64,000 bases of DNA from Trichoplax adhaerens. Its lineage: Eukaryota; Placozoa; Uniplacotomia; Trichoplacea; Trichoplacidae. The stretch covers positions 2,348,180-2,412,179 of the forward strand of contig NW_002060948.1 in the NCBI RefSeq assembly GCF_000150275.1, read 5' to 3'. Shown here one piece after another: positions 14,401 to 27,300 of this stretch. The notes beneath the pieces are model-generated. The model was given only the letters and a program-made list of their open reading frames with translations, searched no databases and was not told the origin of the DNA. The translations under genes and the position numbers were made by a program. Position 1 is the stretch's first letter. Each line of letters starts with the position of its first letter.

Positions 14401-16343
14401 TAGAATCATAATTTTAATTTTATTTTATTTTCACGACTTTCATTACGATATAGTAATTGTATAAAAAGGAGAAAAGTTACTTCAGCGTAGTATCCAATTT
14501 ATTAAATTCTATTACAATTTAACAGCGCCCTTGAGAACAACAAAGATCGCAATAGCAGCTGGCCTGTTTAATGTTATTGACATAAAATAAATTATAAAAG
14601 TGGATAATTACATACAATTAAGAATGTTTTTTTAGAGCAAAATACATAAGTATCTATTCGATAATTTAATTTATGATTGTATCAATAAACCAATTGTAAA
14701 AGGATGATATTGTAGACTTGCCACGATATCAACAGAATGTTGATTTAACTCTGGTGATAACGCTTGAAAGATGACTTAATGGTAATAGTTTCTATTGTTA
14801 GCTACTGATAAACTTTCATGCTCGACTTTATATTAGTAGCCTACTAACTGATAATTTTCTTACGGAAAATGATTTGTTGAATTTATTTAATTGCAGAGTA
14901 GATTAGTTTTCCTCGATTGAAATATAAATATATCTATTTTAACTGCCTTTGTTATCAGAGTTGATTTAGCAAACTTGCAGCCAATACCTTCTGCAAATAA
15001 TGATTTAAAGATTTTGCATAATTAATGACTTGCATTAGCCAATTACTCTAGAAATTAATGCAAATATAAGTGGCATAATTATAGTAAAATGAATATTCTA
15101 TAATCAGACTAGCAGCAGCCATTATACTCATTGTCTATAATTAGTGAAGTGATTTATAAACCATTTGCAATTAAATAACTGTACAATCTTAAAATTTGAT
15201 ACAAATTAATATAACATGCTATAATTACCGGTAATATAATCCATTGTACGATATATGGAATCATAATTAATTTAAGAAACGCTATTTCTATTTCTGTGCA
15301 AGGAAATGCTTGACGATAAAATAATTCTGTTCTTCAATTATAAGATTTTATTATGACTTTAAATTTATACTTGAAAGACTTATTGTAAGAAAATGGGATA
15401 AAAGACAATTAGAAAATTAAATCTAATACATAAGATTATTAAGATTGACGAATCGATCTTAGTAACTTCTTTGGAGAATGTTCACACTGAGAGATATGTT
15501 TAAAGGATCAGATTACACCTGTAATAATCATGATCAAGTCAAGCAATTATATACGTCAAGAATAAAAAGAAGAATTTAAAGACAATTCTTTTTAAAAATT
15601 TGTCAATTATTACTTGATAAAAGAATAAGTACTTTAATATGTTATCCTGCTATAGACTTATTGTTACAAAATTAGGTAATTTATGAAGATAGTTTAGTAT
15701 GTTGCAAGTTTTTAATGTTCTGGTAATAGCTTTCACTTATTGAAGAGATAATTAATGTGTAAGTAATCTTCCAAAATGTGGAACTTAGAAATAGGTTACA
15801 GTCATGTAGAATAAATACAATGTTTACAGCAATAAGTTAAAATATTTCAATCGGGTTATTATTTAATTATACTTTAACAGAAAAAATTAGTTCATTGCGA
15901 GCAAAACTAACTTGGTTGAGGATATTTTAAATTTATAAGTGTTACAACGAGAAGACAAAATTGTATTACTAGTTTGATTTACATAAACGAAACTCGTAAA
16001 GGATAAAATTTAAATATTTCAATCAGAAAATAATTTATTTCCTCTCTAAAGGTCGAATAAATAGATAATCGAGAGTTACACAATACGATAATTGTTATTC
16101 TATGAGCTAAGTAAATGTATTGAAATAAAGAAAATAATTTTCGGCATCGTTTATTCTCATCAACTATATTGAGGACTATTTAATATTTTTTGACTGAGCT
16201 GTACAGATATTCAGTAAAAACATGCGTATATACAATGATATAAAACGAAGTAGCAAAGATAGCAAACTACAAATGTCACGTTTGGATTTTCATACTTGTC
16301 AACTGTATCAGTGTTATGTACTGTATTAGAGTACAAATATCTA
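11421..16343. other. Gene-free stretch
   Basis: Nearly 5 kb of AT-rich sequence, frequently stopped in all frames, apart from the patch at 11748-11855. No gene or repeat recognised. Confidence 0.5.
11748..11855. other. GC-richer patch, possible lone exon
   Basis: Markedly less AT-rich than the kilobases around it and open in three frames: on the plus strand a Pro-rich reading (PPLNFQIPRAP...), on the minus strand a Ser/Gly/Glu-rich reading starting MAMSGSVS. No convincing splice partner or domain. It may be an isolated exon or an old insertion. Confidence 0.25.
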
Positions 16344-16933
16344 TGTTAGGATAATTCTGTTAGCCTATCCTTATTTAGTTAACTTCTAATTTGGATATAC
16401 TGTGTTTTAATATAGCACTGACTTTTTATGACAGTGACACTTATACACATACTGAAATTAATAGTTATAATAGGGAATGCTAATCATCTACTTACAGTTC
16501 AAATCATTGTGATTGTAATTTACTTATGGTAGATTGTAAATTATCATGGAAATGTTCCGTGATAGGACATATCGTAATCTGACTATTCTGTATTAGTCAT
16601 TACATGTCTATGTTCGTAAATACTGTTGTCTACATTAAGGGAGCAGTAGCTATAATTAATATCTAGTTCAGTAAATGATTCCGATGTTAATTGTATTAAA
16701 TATGACTCATGAACTATTGAGGAATAGTATATCAATGCAGTATATCGTGAAATAAAGTAGATTCTCAAACTTAGTGTTTAATGTAAAATACGAGGCGTCT
16801 AAGTCTTTGTGTAGTCTGCTAGTAGAGCAAAAGTGTTTCTGATAGTGCAGACATCGTTCTTTGATACGTGGTTCAAGGAATTGACTTATTGATCGTACAT
16901 TACGTTATCTTGTTGCAAAGCTGTTTTGTGGCA
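16344..16933 (+). mobile_element. Older, divergent solo LTR
   Basis: About 590 bp, from TGTTAGG to GTGGCA, aligning patchily but in order with the LTR just downstream. Shared landmarks are a 5' inverted repeat (AGGATA...TATCCT), a CTAATTTGG box, a GGACATAT..GTAATC..GACT block, AATAAAGTAG near 16752, GGCGTCTAA near 16795, and ACGTTATC..AAGCTG..TTTGTGGCA at the end. It is probably an earlier member of the same LTR lineage. The start is set by the TG and the inverted repeat, so it is approximate. Confidence 0.55.
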
Positions 16934-16936
16934 TTA

Positions 16937-17376
16937 TGTCACGGTACGAACTACCGTGAAGAAATAGTTATCTAAATTTGGTAAATATAATATAGTGATA
17001 TCATATTATAACTAGTTACTTACAATACGAATTACTCTAATTATAAATGTGTTACAGTAAATTTAATGCTGTGCTGTAATGTGCACTGAAATGATTCTGT
17101 GAATGGACATATTGTAGTCCGACTGTGAAAAATTAGTTAGTAGATGTTCTCACCTAAGTATTTTTATAAGATAACTCATGAATGTTAGCTGCTGTAGAAG
17201 GGTATATAAGCCCGTCAGATAGTTGAATAAAGTAGTTCTCAATTGTATAGTTGTTTTAACTAGAATCAAAGGCGTCTAAATTCTTGTGAGGTAGTTAAGT
17301 GATACTGAATCCCGGAGACTATAGTAATTTAGAGGTTTGTTTTACGTTATCCTTGTCATGAAGCTGGTTTGTGACA
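16937..17376 (+). mobile_element. Solo LTR, copy 1
   Basis: 440 bp beginning TGTCAC and ending GTGACA, as in LTRs of retroviral-type retrotransposons (TG...CA ends). A perfect 7-bp stem, 5-nt loop hairpin (CACGGTA/TACCGTG) lies at 16940-16958. A TATA box (TATATAAG, ~17203-17210) is followed at 17226 by AATAAA, consistent with U3 promoter and polyadenylation signals. No internal retrotransposon sequence adjoins it. It starts three bases after an older LTR, and clear target duplications are not seen. Confidence 0.8.
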
Positions 17377-20300
17377 ACATATCAACATAACAAATACTAG
17401 CTCTATTTCTGCCACTTTGTCGTTAATCCATAATTTTAGATTAGGCAACTTCCTGCTAAAGATAATGGCCCATAAATATACATTTATTATTCGTAGTCAT
17501 TAATGTATCACTGATGTACTTTTATACTGCAATTTTTGTCTCTCTCTACTAGTAGAAAACGCTATTTACTGCAATAAATTATGAGATTAATGCAATAATA
17601 GTATATAATCAATGTTATAGAAATGATAATTGATGTTATAAACAAGCCTGATATACGCATTACACAATTGAAGCATTACATCTGCGTTTTCGAGAGAATT
17701 TTTTTAAAGGTGATAATAAACTCAATAATTTACGTGAGCGATAATTGGAATAAGCCCTAACATGAGATCTTAGTTACTATTGCTGGCCAGAGATTTTTAA
17801 TTATGAACAAATATCAGACGCTATATGTTTCCTCCCATGGCAAATATTATGATGCATAATGATACAAGTAATGTTAGCATGAAAAAATTTTTCTTACTCT
17901 TTAATAATATAAAATTAAAGTCACATTAAGCTCACAAAATTACATGTATAGTAAGTAATACAAGCAGTATACCTGACTCAAATCTTTATATATAATTAAT
18001 CATAAAATTGTATTATGTCTTTAATTTTATCTTATTCTACAATAGCTATTATTACCGGAACTGAAAGAACATTCAAAGGAAGAGCAATTGTAGGAATAAG
18101 TGATCGTAAAGTAAAAGCTACCTTGATTTGCTTATTTTTTGTAGAATCGTAGTTATCATATTTCCCTTGCTAACACCTTTTTGGCACTTTTAGTTCGTAA
18201 ATATATAAACTAGTCTGTTATATCAAACTTCACTTCACATAGTAGTGATTACAATATAAAGTTTGTTTTAATAAGCTGTAAAAATTTTGTTCATGCTTTA
18301 TAATGTATTTTCACCTCTACTACAGATTTGTGCTTTTTAATTACTATGAGGTTGATGCTTCAGCAGTAATGCAAAACTAGTAAAGATGGCAATGAAATTT
18401 GGTAAATTGTTATTTTTATTACTGATGTCATAATTTTTGTTATTAAACACTAGTATTTTGACTAAATTAATTACTTGAAAATATTTTTAATTATTTTGAT
18501 TGTTCTTTTACGTTTGAGTGTTCCTTCATTTTTTACAAATATTTATTTTAAATCTAATTTCGTTGCTAAGTAAAGTATATCGCCTAATTTTGATGGATTA
18601 ATTCACAAATAAATCAATTCCTAAATTCTATGCATGTTGTTGTTTATGTTATATATTTACTGATAGATTATATCATGTGAGAGAGGAAACTTTGTCTCGC
18701 CCTTAAGAAAGGAGTGATATAGACTGGATTATGATTAGTTTATTAAATATTTAATACAATTGGACGTAATTTGAATACGATAAATATATCACTAAGAAAT
18801 TTTACTAAAACTTAAGGTATGGCATTGTAAGACTGCTTAACCTTTCATATTAGTACGTGCTGGATTTTTATACTGGTTGTAAATCAATGTTGATAAAAAT
18901 TAGGTATGATATAGGATCAGATATCTCTAGAGCGGAATGCTTTGGCTATATTAGCTATTACTGATAAATTGTGTAATAAATATTCCTGTAATTATGAAAT
19001 TGAAAATTTTTAGCTAAATAATTATGCAATAATAGTTATGATGACGCAAATCATAAAAATTTCGGTATTTTAATTGATTATAATGGCAACAATATCATAT
19101 GTATACTTGTATCCAGTATTCCAATAAAAGATATCTTTAAGCTTAAAGCTTGAAATATGGTATACTGCATGTACGCAGGTCAGAATCTCAGATCTTTCGC
19201 TTTCCTCTTGTAGTGGTTTTAGCTAATTACAGTAGTAATGTATTTTGCAGATGAATAAGTAATATGAAGTAAAACACTAAATGACGTAGAATAATTGATT
19301 GTTCTTAATTAAGTAATCAAAAACGCGGGCTGATACAACGGCTTTTATTTCAGCGCGATGACGAATAAGCTTTCTCTCATGGAAGGAATAAATTCATTTT
19401 TGAGTCAAGGTACCAACTGTCAAGCAGCCCCAAAATTGGTTAAAGATAAAAATTATAAGATTGTACGAAAATAGCTAAAGTTTTTCATACAATATAAATA
19501 TAAGCTTGATTGAGTCTCTATTTATTGAGGATATTCACAGCATGTATTGTAATCCTTCTACAACGGTGGTCATATTAGAACTTTTGTAATTGTATGTATA
19601 CGTTGTAGACAGGCCATTAAAAGTAGATAGTCTTTGGTATTATTAGAAGAACTACATCTTATGCGATAGAGTGAAATTTACCACTAACAACAGTTCTTGT
19701 TTTGATAGTTTGAAGATGCCGTATCACAACTACACATTAATGCGATGTCTTATATGAAAATTAAACTACGCGCTATGGTAGCGCATATTAATATTATGAA
19801 AATGAAATGTATCAAATAGAAAATTTGAATACTTATCCCCGTATTTTATATAATTATCGAATAGACATAAGTAGGCTAATTTCATATTTGGTTGGTACAC
19901 GCCAAATCGTAGAATTGTCAATAACGCGTCGATAAGACCAGTAAGTGTCGGTCTACAGGTCTAAAATTCGTGAGGTCCAGATAAGCTGACGAATCTTAGT
20001 TAAATGCAAGATATGAAATTTTGTTTTAATTATTCCTGAAAGATATCCAGAATATTATATGATCTATTTGTGAGTGGTAAAAGGAATTAAAGTCTCGTAA
20101 ATCACACAGTACATATAACTGCTAGTTAATCTAGCGTTCTAGGCCGCACATTGAAATAAGAGATTGCCCTGCATTCAAATGATCTCGTCATACATTTAAC
20201 TGACAGATGAATATCTCTAACAGCTCTAGCATTTTATTTTGCATACTGGAAATAGGATCGCATACTAAACTTTCATTTGTACAGTGAGGATTTTAAGCAA

Positions 20301-21341
20301 AATTTGTGTTATTCTCTCGATGCTAGTGGCTTTGCTTAAAAATTGCTGAGTGCAATTGAAGCTAATGTGGCAGATCCGAACCCAGCCTACTAGTAAAAAG
20401 GAAGACTATAGTTTGGCTTGTAGTGGTATTGTGTCTGTATTTTTAGACTGATTGCGAATAAGTTATAGATTGCCTTTTTTATTAACGCTAAAGCAATATT
20501 TAGATACGGAAAAGGATAGTTTAAATAGCTATGTTTTTTCTATTTTTGTCTTAATCAAATCCAAACATATTTATAAATTCTATTGTTTAGAGATTGAAAT
20601 ACTGATTCAGTTTATCCAGATTCTGGAACAGTTGAGTTATGAACTGAAATATACTCACTAAAAATTAACCTTAGAGTGACATGTAAGAATAAGAGTAATT
20701 ATTGTGTTTTAAAACATCAATTTTTAAATTTTATTGCTGCACTTATGGTATAGCTACAAATTTTGTTATACTCCCGTGCTCTTTTATATATTCTTAAAGA
20801 CCAAGTTCAATTGTCAGAATTGATTTGTAATTAAATAAAATGCAAGAATATGAATATTAATTAATGAATCACAAAGCCGAGTTCCTGATAAAGAATAGCA
20901 GATTGTAAACGTTTAAGAATGACCCAACTAAACAGCACTAGAAAATTTTGCAACCGTGGATATTATTTTAATCCATTACAACGCATCATAGCATTCTTCT
21001 ACATTTAGAGCATATGCCTCTTGGCGGGCTTTCTCTTGATATGCATAGAAATAGGTAAATACATTTAGCAGTAAAATTTACTATATTGAAATAAGGACGA
21101 TAAAATAACGAAATATTTTCATGCGTATGCCGAAAAGCTATGGTCATATCTCTTTTCGTTAAGCTTTCCTTCTATAAGAGATATCCAATCTTCAAAAAAT
21201 AAAATCTACTTCATTTCTGTAGTAGTCTGATACCGAAAACTAAAGTATTTGTTATCTTATGTTGAATTGGATGCTTAGATATTTAACGTAAAAGCTGATA
21301 AATTATGACATTTAATAGAAGAGTTTGTAAAAATTCGAACT
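17377..21341. other. Gene-free stretch
   Basis: About 4 kb between the solo LTR and the GPCR relic. The open frame 20452-20661 has no recognisable domain. Confidence 0.5.
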
Positions 21342-23240
21342 TTATTTAATCACTGTACGAAATTGTTTATTCATTACAAAATAAAAAATTGAATTAATAG
21401 CAGATGAAATATCTGTTAATGCCATAGTAATTAGTCGAATGTCTGGATGTCTTTATGGCCAAACAGATCCTTCAGCTAAATTACTGTCACTAAAGCAAAA
21501 TTGACCAAGAAAATGACTACCTGTGTAAAGCTTACCCAAATCGAATAATACAAGAAAGAGAACTTTCATTATTAATTATCTTCTCACCCGATGCTACTCC
21601 TTTAATCTATAAATGTCAAGGGTCATACTTGTTTGCTGACTTTGTAATATGGACGTAAATTAGTTGGCATATGTACTTAATAAACATGTTACGATATTTT
21701 TATATGTACTGTACTTAAACATTTACGATAGCATTCAAGTCGGACTCCGTAGAATGATACGATTTTTTGGTTACAAATATGAAGTATTAAAAATAAAATG
21801 AGCAATAGTGCACTAACTAAGAATATATTTCGTCACTATGGACATTTTTGCTGTTAATCTTATATTAAATTGACTTGTAAAACTAAGCCTTTCTAATATG
21901 TTGAAATTAGTCAGTAAAAATATAATGTATCATAAATAGAAAGAAAAGATACATTAGGTTGGTTTACACACGATGTGAAGGTTAATCAGAATTTTAGTAA
22001 GCACTGCTAAAGGTTTTATAGTATAGAGCAAAAGCATCAAATGCAAGATAATTTAAAAGACCAATTTTTACTAGTAACATAAGCAACAATTTTCGAAGAT
22101 AAATTGCGGATTGTATCTCTAGTTAATTAAAATAAAACTCATCAGAGAGTAGAAAAAGAATGCGATACTTCGCTAAGAAGATAAAATTTACATCATTCAC
22201 ATAACCTCAACAATACTGATCTAAATATAATTTCTACTATACAAAATAGGAATCGAAACCATCTGACTTTTTTTTGCTTTAGAAGCCACCATTGCAAGCT
22301 TATGGCTGTGTTGCATATTTAATAATGTAGTTGAACTGATACAAATTGAAAGCTGTATTCCAATAATTACGAAGGATATAATTGTGGATATAGTGGCTGG
22401 CCAGAAATGGATATTCTCCCAAATGATACTCGGTATATCCAGATAGTGGACAATTTGTAAAGTAGATGGATCGATTGTATAGTGAGCGCTATCAACCTAA
22501 CATAAAGAAAAGTCAGTAAAAGAGTAAGTATGATTTTAATTTATTAAATTAAAGTATTACAGTGTATTGAGAATTTAAAATTTCGTATATTGAATAAATA
22601 AAAATGGTTTTAAGTTGAGTAGCAGTAGTCCGAACAATTGCAAACGAAATTATTTTACATCAGACAACTAGAATTTATTTAGCCTAATTCAAGCAATGTA
22701 ATTTAAAGGATATTATTTTTAGAAGGAATGATAATAAACTAAATAATCTAAGATATACTTAAAAGAAATAATATATTAACGTATGATAGCGCGGTAGATA
22801 TTGCGATGGATATCGAGATCACATCGAAGTAATGCCTTGAATTATCCATGTTGATATCCAAAATGCGATGAGTATATAACGCTAATTAGCTAGCCTTTTA
22901 CGATGACATAGTGCATATGATTGAAGATACCGAACTCTTTGAACAGCCAAATATCTCTCAAATGCTAATAATTTAAAGTTAAAGCACACAATTACTGTGC
23001 AATCTACGGTTACCCTTTTATAAATGTTACATGGCTTATAGTGTTGATTTTTGGGTAATAAAACGTTCAGAATCAACATTAAAACAGAAATGATACAATT
23101 AACTTTACTAGCTAATACCACAAGCTGCAAAAGTTGAAAATGAATTTTAGCAAAGTTAGGGCGTCTTGGCATTAATTTGGCGAATGAAAGGAATGCTATT
23201 ATATTATCAATGAAACCAGTAGCACTAACGATAGTAGTTC
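21342..23240 (-). pseudogene. Rhodopsin-family GPCR relic
   Basis: Degraded seven-helix receptor on the minus strand. From about 23225 one frame gives a TM1-like stretch (GFIDNIIAFL), an ICL1, TM2, a conserved Cys (KPCNIY), and TM3 ending in FERYLAV, the equivalent of the DRY motif. In the same frame, TAG at 22884-22882 interrupts ICL2; it is followed directly by a TM4-like stretch (ILIAFWISTWIIQG), then TGA at 22821-22819. A TM5-like exon (22499-22232; HFWPATISTI) and a TM7/C-tail piece (MALTDISSAINSIFYFVMN, stop at 21344-21342) follow in order. A weak TM6 candidate sits near 21580. The order of parts matches a class A receptor, while the stops within the TM3-TM4 block argue for a dead gene. 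An unrecognised intron in ICL2 is the alternative, but TM4 continuing in the same frame makes that less likely. The ligand class cannot be told. Confidence 0.6.
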
Positions 23241-24345
23241 ATGGCTCAGTAGCTTGTAAAAGTCGATTACGGCCAAAACAATCGATGTAGCAATTAAATA
23301 GAATAAAATAAAGATTATATATTAGTATTTCATAGTCTTCATGTTGCTAATAAAGTTTCAATACAGCAGTTAATATGAATAATTGATATCCGTGGGCAAC
23401 AGCTAGTCGTACCATAAATTATTTTTATACTGAATAGACATTTAGGCAAATATATATTACATTCATCAGCAATATTCATGTCAATGCTGCGATTAAACTG
23501 CATTCCAGTGCCATACTGTGGGCTCTTAACTTAATTGTGATGCTCACCGTGGCTTTTAAGCGGCCATAAAAGCTATAGATTTATTATATTGCAATAGAGA
23601 CGCGTATTCCAATTGCAAATTTTTAATTAAAATTTGAATATTTTTGTATCACGAATGTCTTTGCGAGCTAGACGATTTAGGCCTAACGGATTGCTTATAA
23701 TAAAACGCACTTTCAATATTTCGTATAGCACTATTCACTTAAGAGAATTATAAAAGAAAGGAAGAATGGAGCTATACGCGTATTATAGTATTTATATGTT
23801 TTCTTTGTCAAATTCGTAACAGTTTGTAATGTAAATGAAGATTTAATTGTTATTGTAGTACTTATAAGTATAGTATACTCTAGAAAACTTTAAGAAATTC
23901 AAAGCAACCGATTTAATCCCTTGGGTCCTTAACCGTCACGATTTACCAGAACTGATGTTAGGCTATGTTCAGATGGGAAAATAACGATAATTTTTCAATT
24001 CTTTAATCTGTTTTACAACGCCGATTTTAACCTTAATTCTATTACGCCGTTATCACTACCTTTTGCGATAATGGCAAGTTTTTCGATCCGTAGTTTAATT
24101 GCAACAGAGCCATGAAAATAATAATTTTTGTCATCATCTATATGGCGGATTAGATTTGGATAGAATATTAATCTAAAACATAGCATTTGGGTTTATTCGC
24201 TTGGACCGAAGCTAATAAAAAAGTTGCTATAGAAAATTAATTTCAACGTTAACTTATTCTCAAGAAAAAGGGTGTTAATCCATAATTGAATATACTATAC
24301 TATAATAGATATTCTATCACCAATCACTGCTATAAAACCTGTTAA
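23241..24345. promoter_or_regulatory. Upstream region of the aminopeptidase gene
   Basis: Intergenic DNA between the GPCR relic and the aminopeptidase start; it should hold that gene's promoter and 5' leader, but no specific element can be pointed to. Confidence 0.3.
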
Positions 24346-27300
24346 ATGACAAGAATGGCTTCCGAAACTAAGTATTACCTGCTAAAATCAGAAGAGCATG
24401 AACAAACAGCAAGCAAGAAAAACGATCACCCTAGTGTCGATTATTTCTGTGTTCGTCAACAAGTTATACGAAAAGAAATCTGTTGCATGCTTGTTTGTAT
24501 GGCGATTTTTTCAATGGTTTTGATAGGGTTATTTATTACTGCTGCTATTCAGCATAGAAAATCGCAATTTATTCCATCTCAGAAAGATAATGAATCTGAG
24601 AATAATAGTATGATCTTATCACCGTCATCAGCTAAATCATTTCCTTATCATGGTTACAGATTACCACTCCATATTTATCCGAACTATTATGCAATTCATC
24701 TTCACCCAAAATATGATCAGTTAATCACTCATGGTAGCATGATCATTGTCGTGACTTGCCAAGAAAAAACTGATTTCATTATTTTACATAAGAAACAAAT
24801 AGTAATTAGTACTATTTCAATAAGCAGTGTTAACAACGGAAATGACAGTATTAAAGTGATTAAAACTGTAGAAAAATCTAAATATAACTTTTACTACCTT
24901 CAGTTAGAAGATTATTTACAACCTAATTATCAGTATATCATTCATATGAAATTTACTAGTTACATTAGAACTAAAATTCTGAATGGATTCTATCGATCTC
25001 ATTACAAGACCACTAATGGAACGACTAGGTTAGCCAATTTTAAGTCTAGTATTTAAAGATATGTTTTGTGAAGAATAGATTTGTAGTTAATGAAGGTAAT
25101 ATTAGAAATAATAAGTCTTGAAAGATTTCTTACTTACCTTAAGCTTTTTTACATATCATTTTATTTTGGTAAGACAGTCATAATAAAAGTTTCTGCCTGA
25201 GATGCTGAAATTAATTCACAGTTAAATTTTCCATTATCATTAGTTAAAATAATTCCAATTTAAGAACGGAGTCTTATCGGAAAGTCTTTACCTTGCGTAA
25301 TGATATTCATTTACTATCATATAATTCATATCCCACAGTATGGCAACTGGTGTTAATATAGTAATATTAAGATAGTATCAGTAGTATATACCAGTAGTAC
25401 AATTTAAGTAAAATTAATATTTATCAGTTTGGTGTACTGTAGCAATTAATGTACATACTAGATAAAATAGAATAGATATTGAATTCACTCAGTCTGTTTT
25501 CTTTTCAGTAATTTGAAACTGACTAATATATAAGAATGTAGTACATATAAAATTCAGTAAATTTTATCTCATCCTTAAACAGTTAATACAAGAAACGCAA
25601 TACTCATAATTTGACTGATTAGTAACTCTTTTTTCACTACAGTATAAACACAATATTTATATATAGCATCTGAAAGCTATTTTATTAAAATATAATTTAT
25701 CTTTGTTATATCTTCATTCTATGATAGATATTTTTATAGCACTCTCTTCGAGTCAACACACGCTAGAGCTGTATTTCCTTGCTTTGATGAACCTGTAATG
25801 AAAGCAATTTTTTCCATAAGTATTACTGTCCCAAATGGCTACTCTGCTCTCTCCAATACTCGTTTATATTTAACAAAAAGACTTTCTAATCAGAAAGTTT
25901 TCTATAAGTTTCGTCCTTCACCAAAAATGAGTGTATATTTAGTCGCACTTGTAGTGTCTGACTTTAAACATCTCGAAGGAAAGACTACTTCTAATATAAG
26001 TGTAAGTTAGCAATTTTTATACAATGAAATGATATGCCTAAGTAGATATTATCGGACTAATAAAATTCATTTTCTTCGCTTTAGAACCATAACATATAAT
26101 TCTTGTCAATGCTATCTATATTTTTGTCATCTAGATAAATAATAGTGTAATTGTATCCCATAAATTATCTCCTATTCATTCTATAATCAGGTTCGAACAT
26201 GGGCAAATCCGCGCCTTTGTCAACATACAAAATACTCATTGAATATCGCCATAAAAATTATACCATTCTACGAAAGAATTTATGGTATTGCTTATCCTTT
26301 ATCTAAGATGGGTAATTATCAATTGAAGATGATCTGTTTGATATATCGATTCTTTCCTATTCAAAATCTTACCTGTGACGATAACATAAATAGATAGATT
26401 GAGAAATGAATTGATATAACTCTTTTATACGAGCAGATATGGTCGTAGTACCCCAGTTCGCTGATGGAGCCATGGAAAATTGGGGATTAATTACTTACAG
26501 AGAGACATCGATGATATATAATAAACTCACTGATGCATTGCATACTAAGCAGATAGTTGCACTCACTGTTGCACACGAAATAGCCCATCAGGTGTGTAGC
26601 ATGAAGTTGCAAAAGGAACAATAAAGATAATATTACAGATATTATATACACTTAAGTTTAATATTAAGAAAGAGCTCAGTCTTTATTCATATTTAAAGAA
26701 TGATATATTAGTCATTAGAACTTGACTAAATGCAATTTAATGGTTATAGTGGAAGTTAGCATATTAATTATAGTAATTTTATTAGTGGTTTGGAGACTTA
26801 GTAACGATGAGATGGTGGAACGATGTCTGGTTAAATGAAGGTTTCGCTTCCTATATGGAAAATGTTGGTGCAAATTTTGTTGCTCCGGAATTGAAATTGG
26901 TATAATGATGATTAAAATTGTTTTGTGAATTAGTTGACTAATTTAAACTATTATATCGAAATATGAATTACTTTACTCAGATGAATTATAGTATAATTTT
27001 TTTGAATGACTAGATGAAGCAGTTTCTGTTTACCAATTATGCTCCGGCACAAGATCAAGATGCCCTACCTACAATTCACCCTATTGTAACACATGCAGCA
27101 ACAGCTGATCAAATCGATTACTTATTTGACGATATTTCTTACCTAAAGGTACGGCAAAGTAATTCTACTTTTCATGAAATGCGTCCTATACCCCATTATT
27201 ACAGAAATAAAGCATAAATTACCATAGTTTCAAGAAAGAAATGCTTCTAAAATTAACATGATTCATTATATGTGAAATAGGGAGGCTGCATTCTTCGAAT

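Noticed and set aside
16937-17376. Reading the 440-bp repeat as a MITE (DNA transposon relic)
   Set aside because: TG...CA ends, 5-bp duplication at copy 2, and internal TATA box and AATAAA fit an LTR better.
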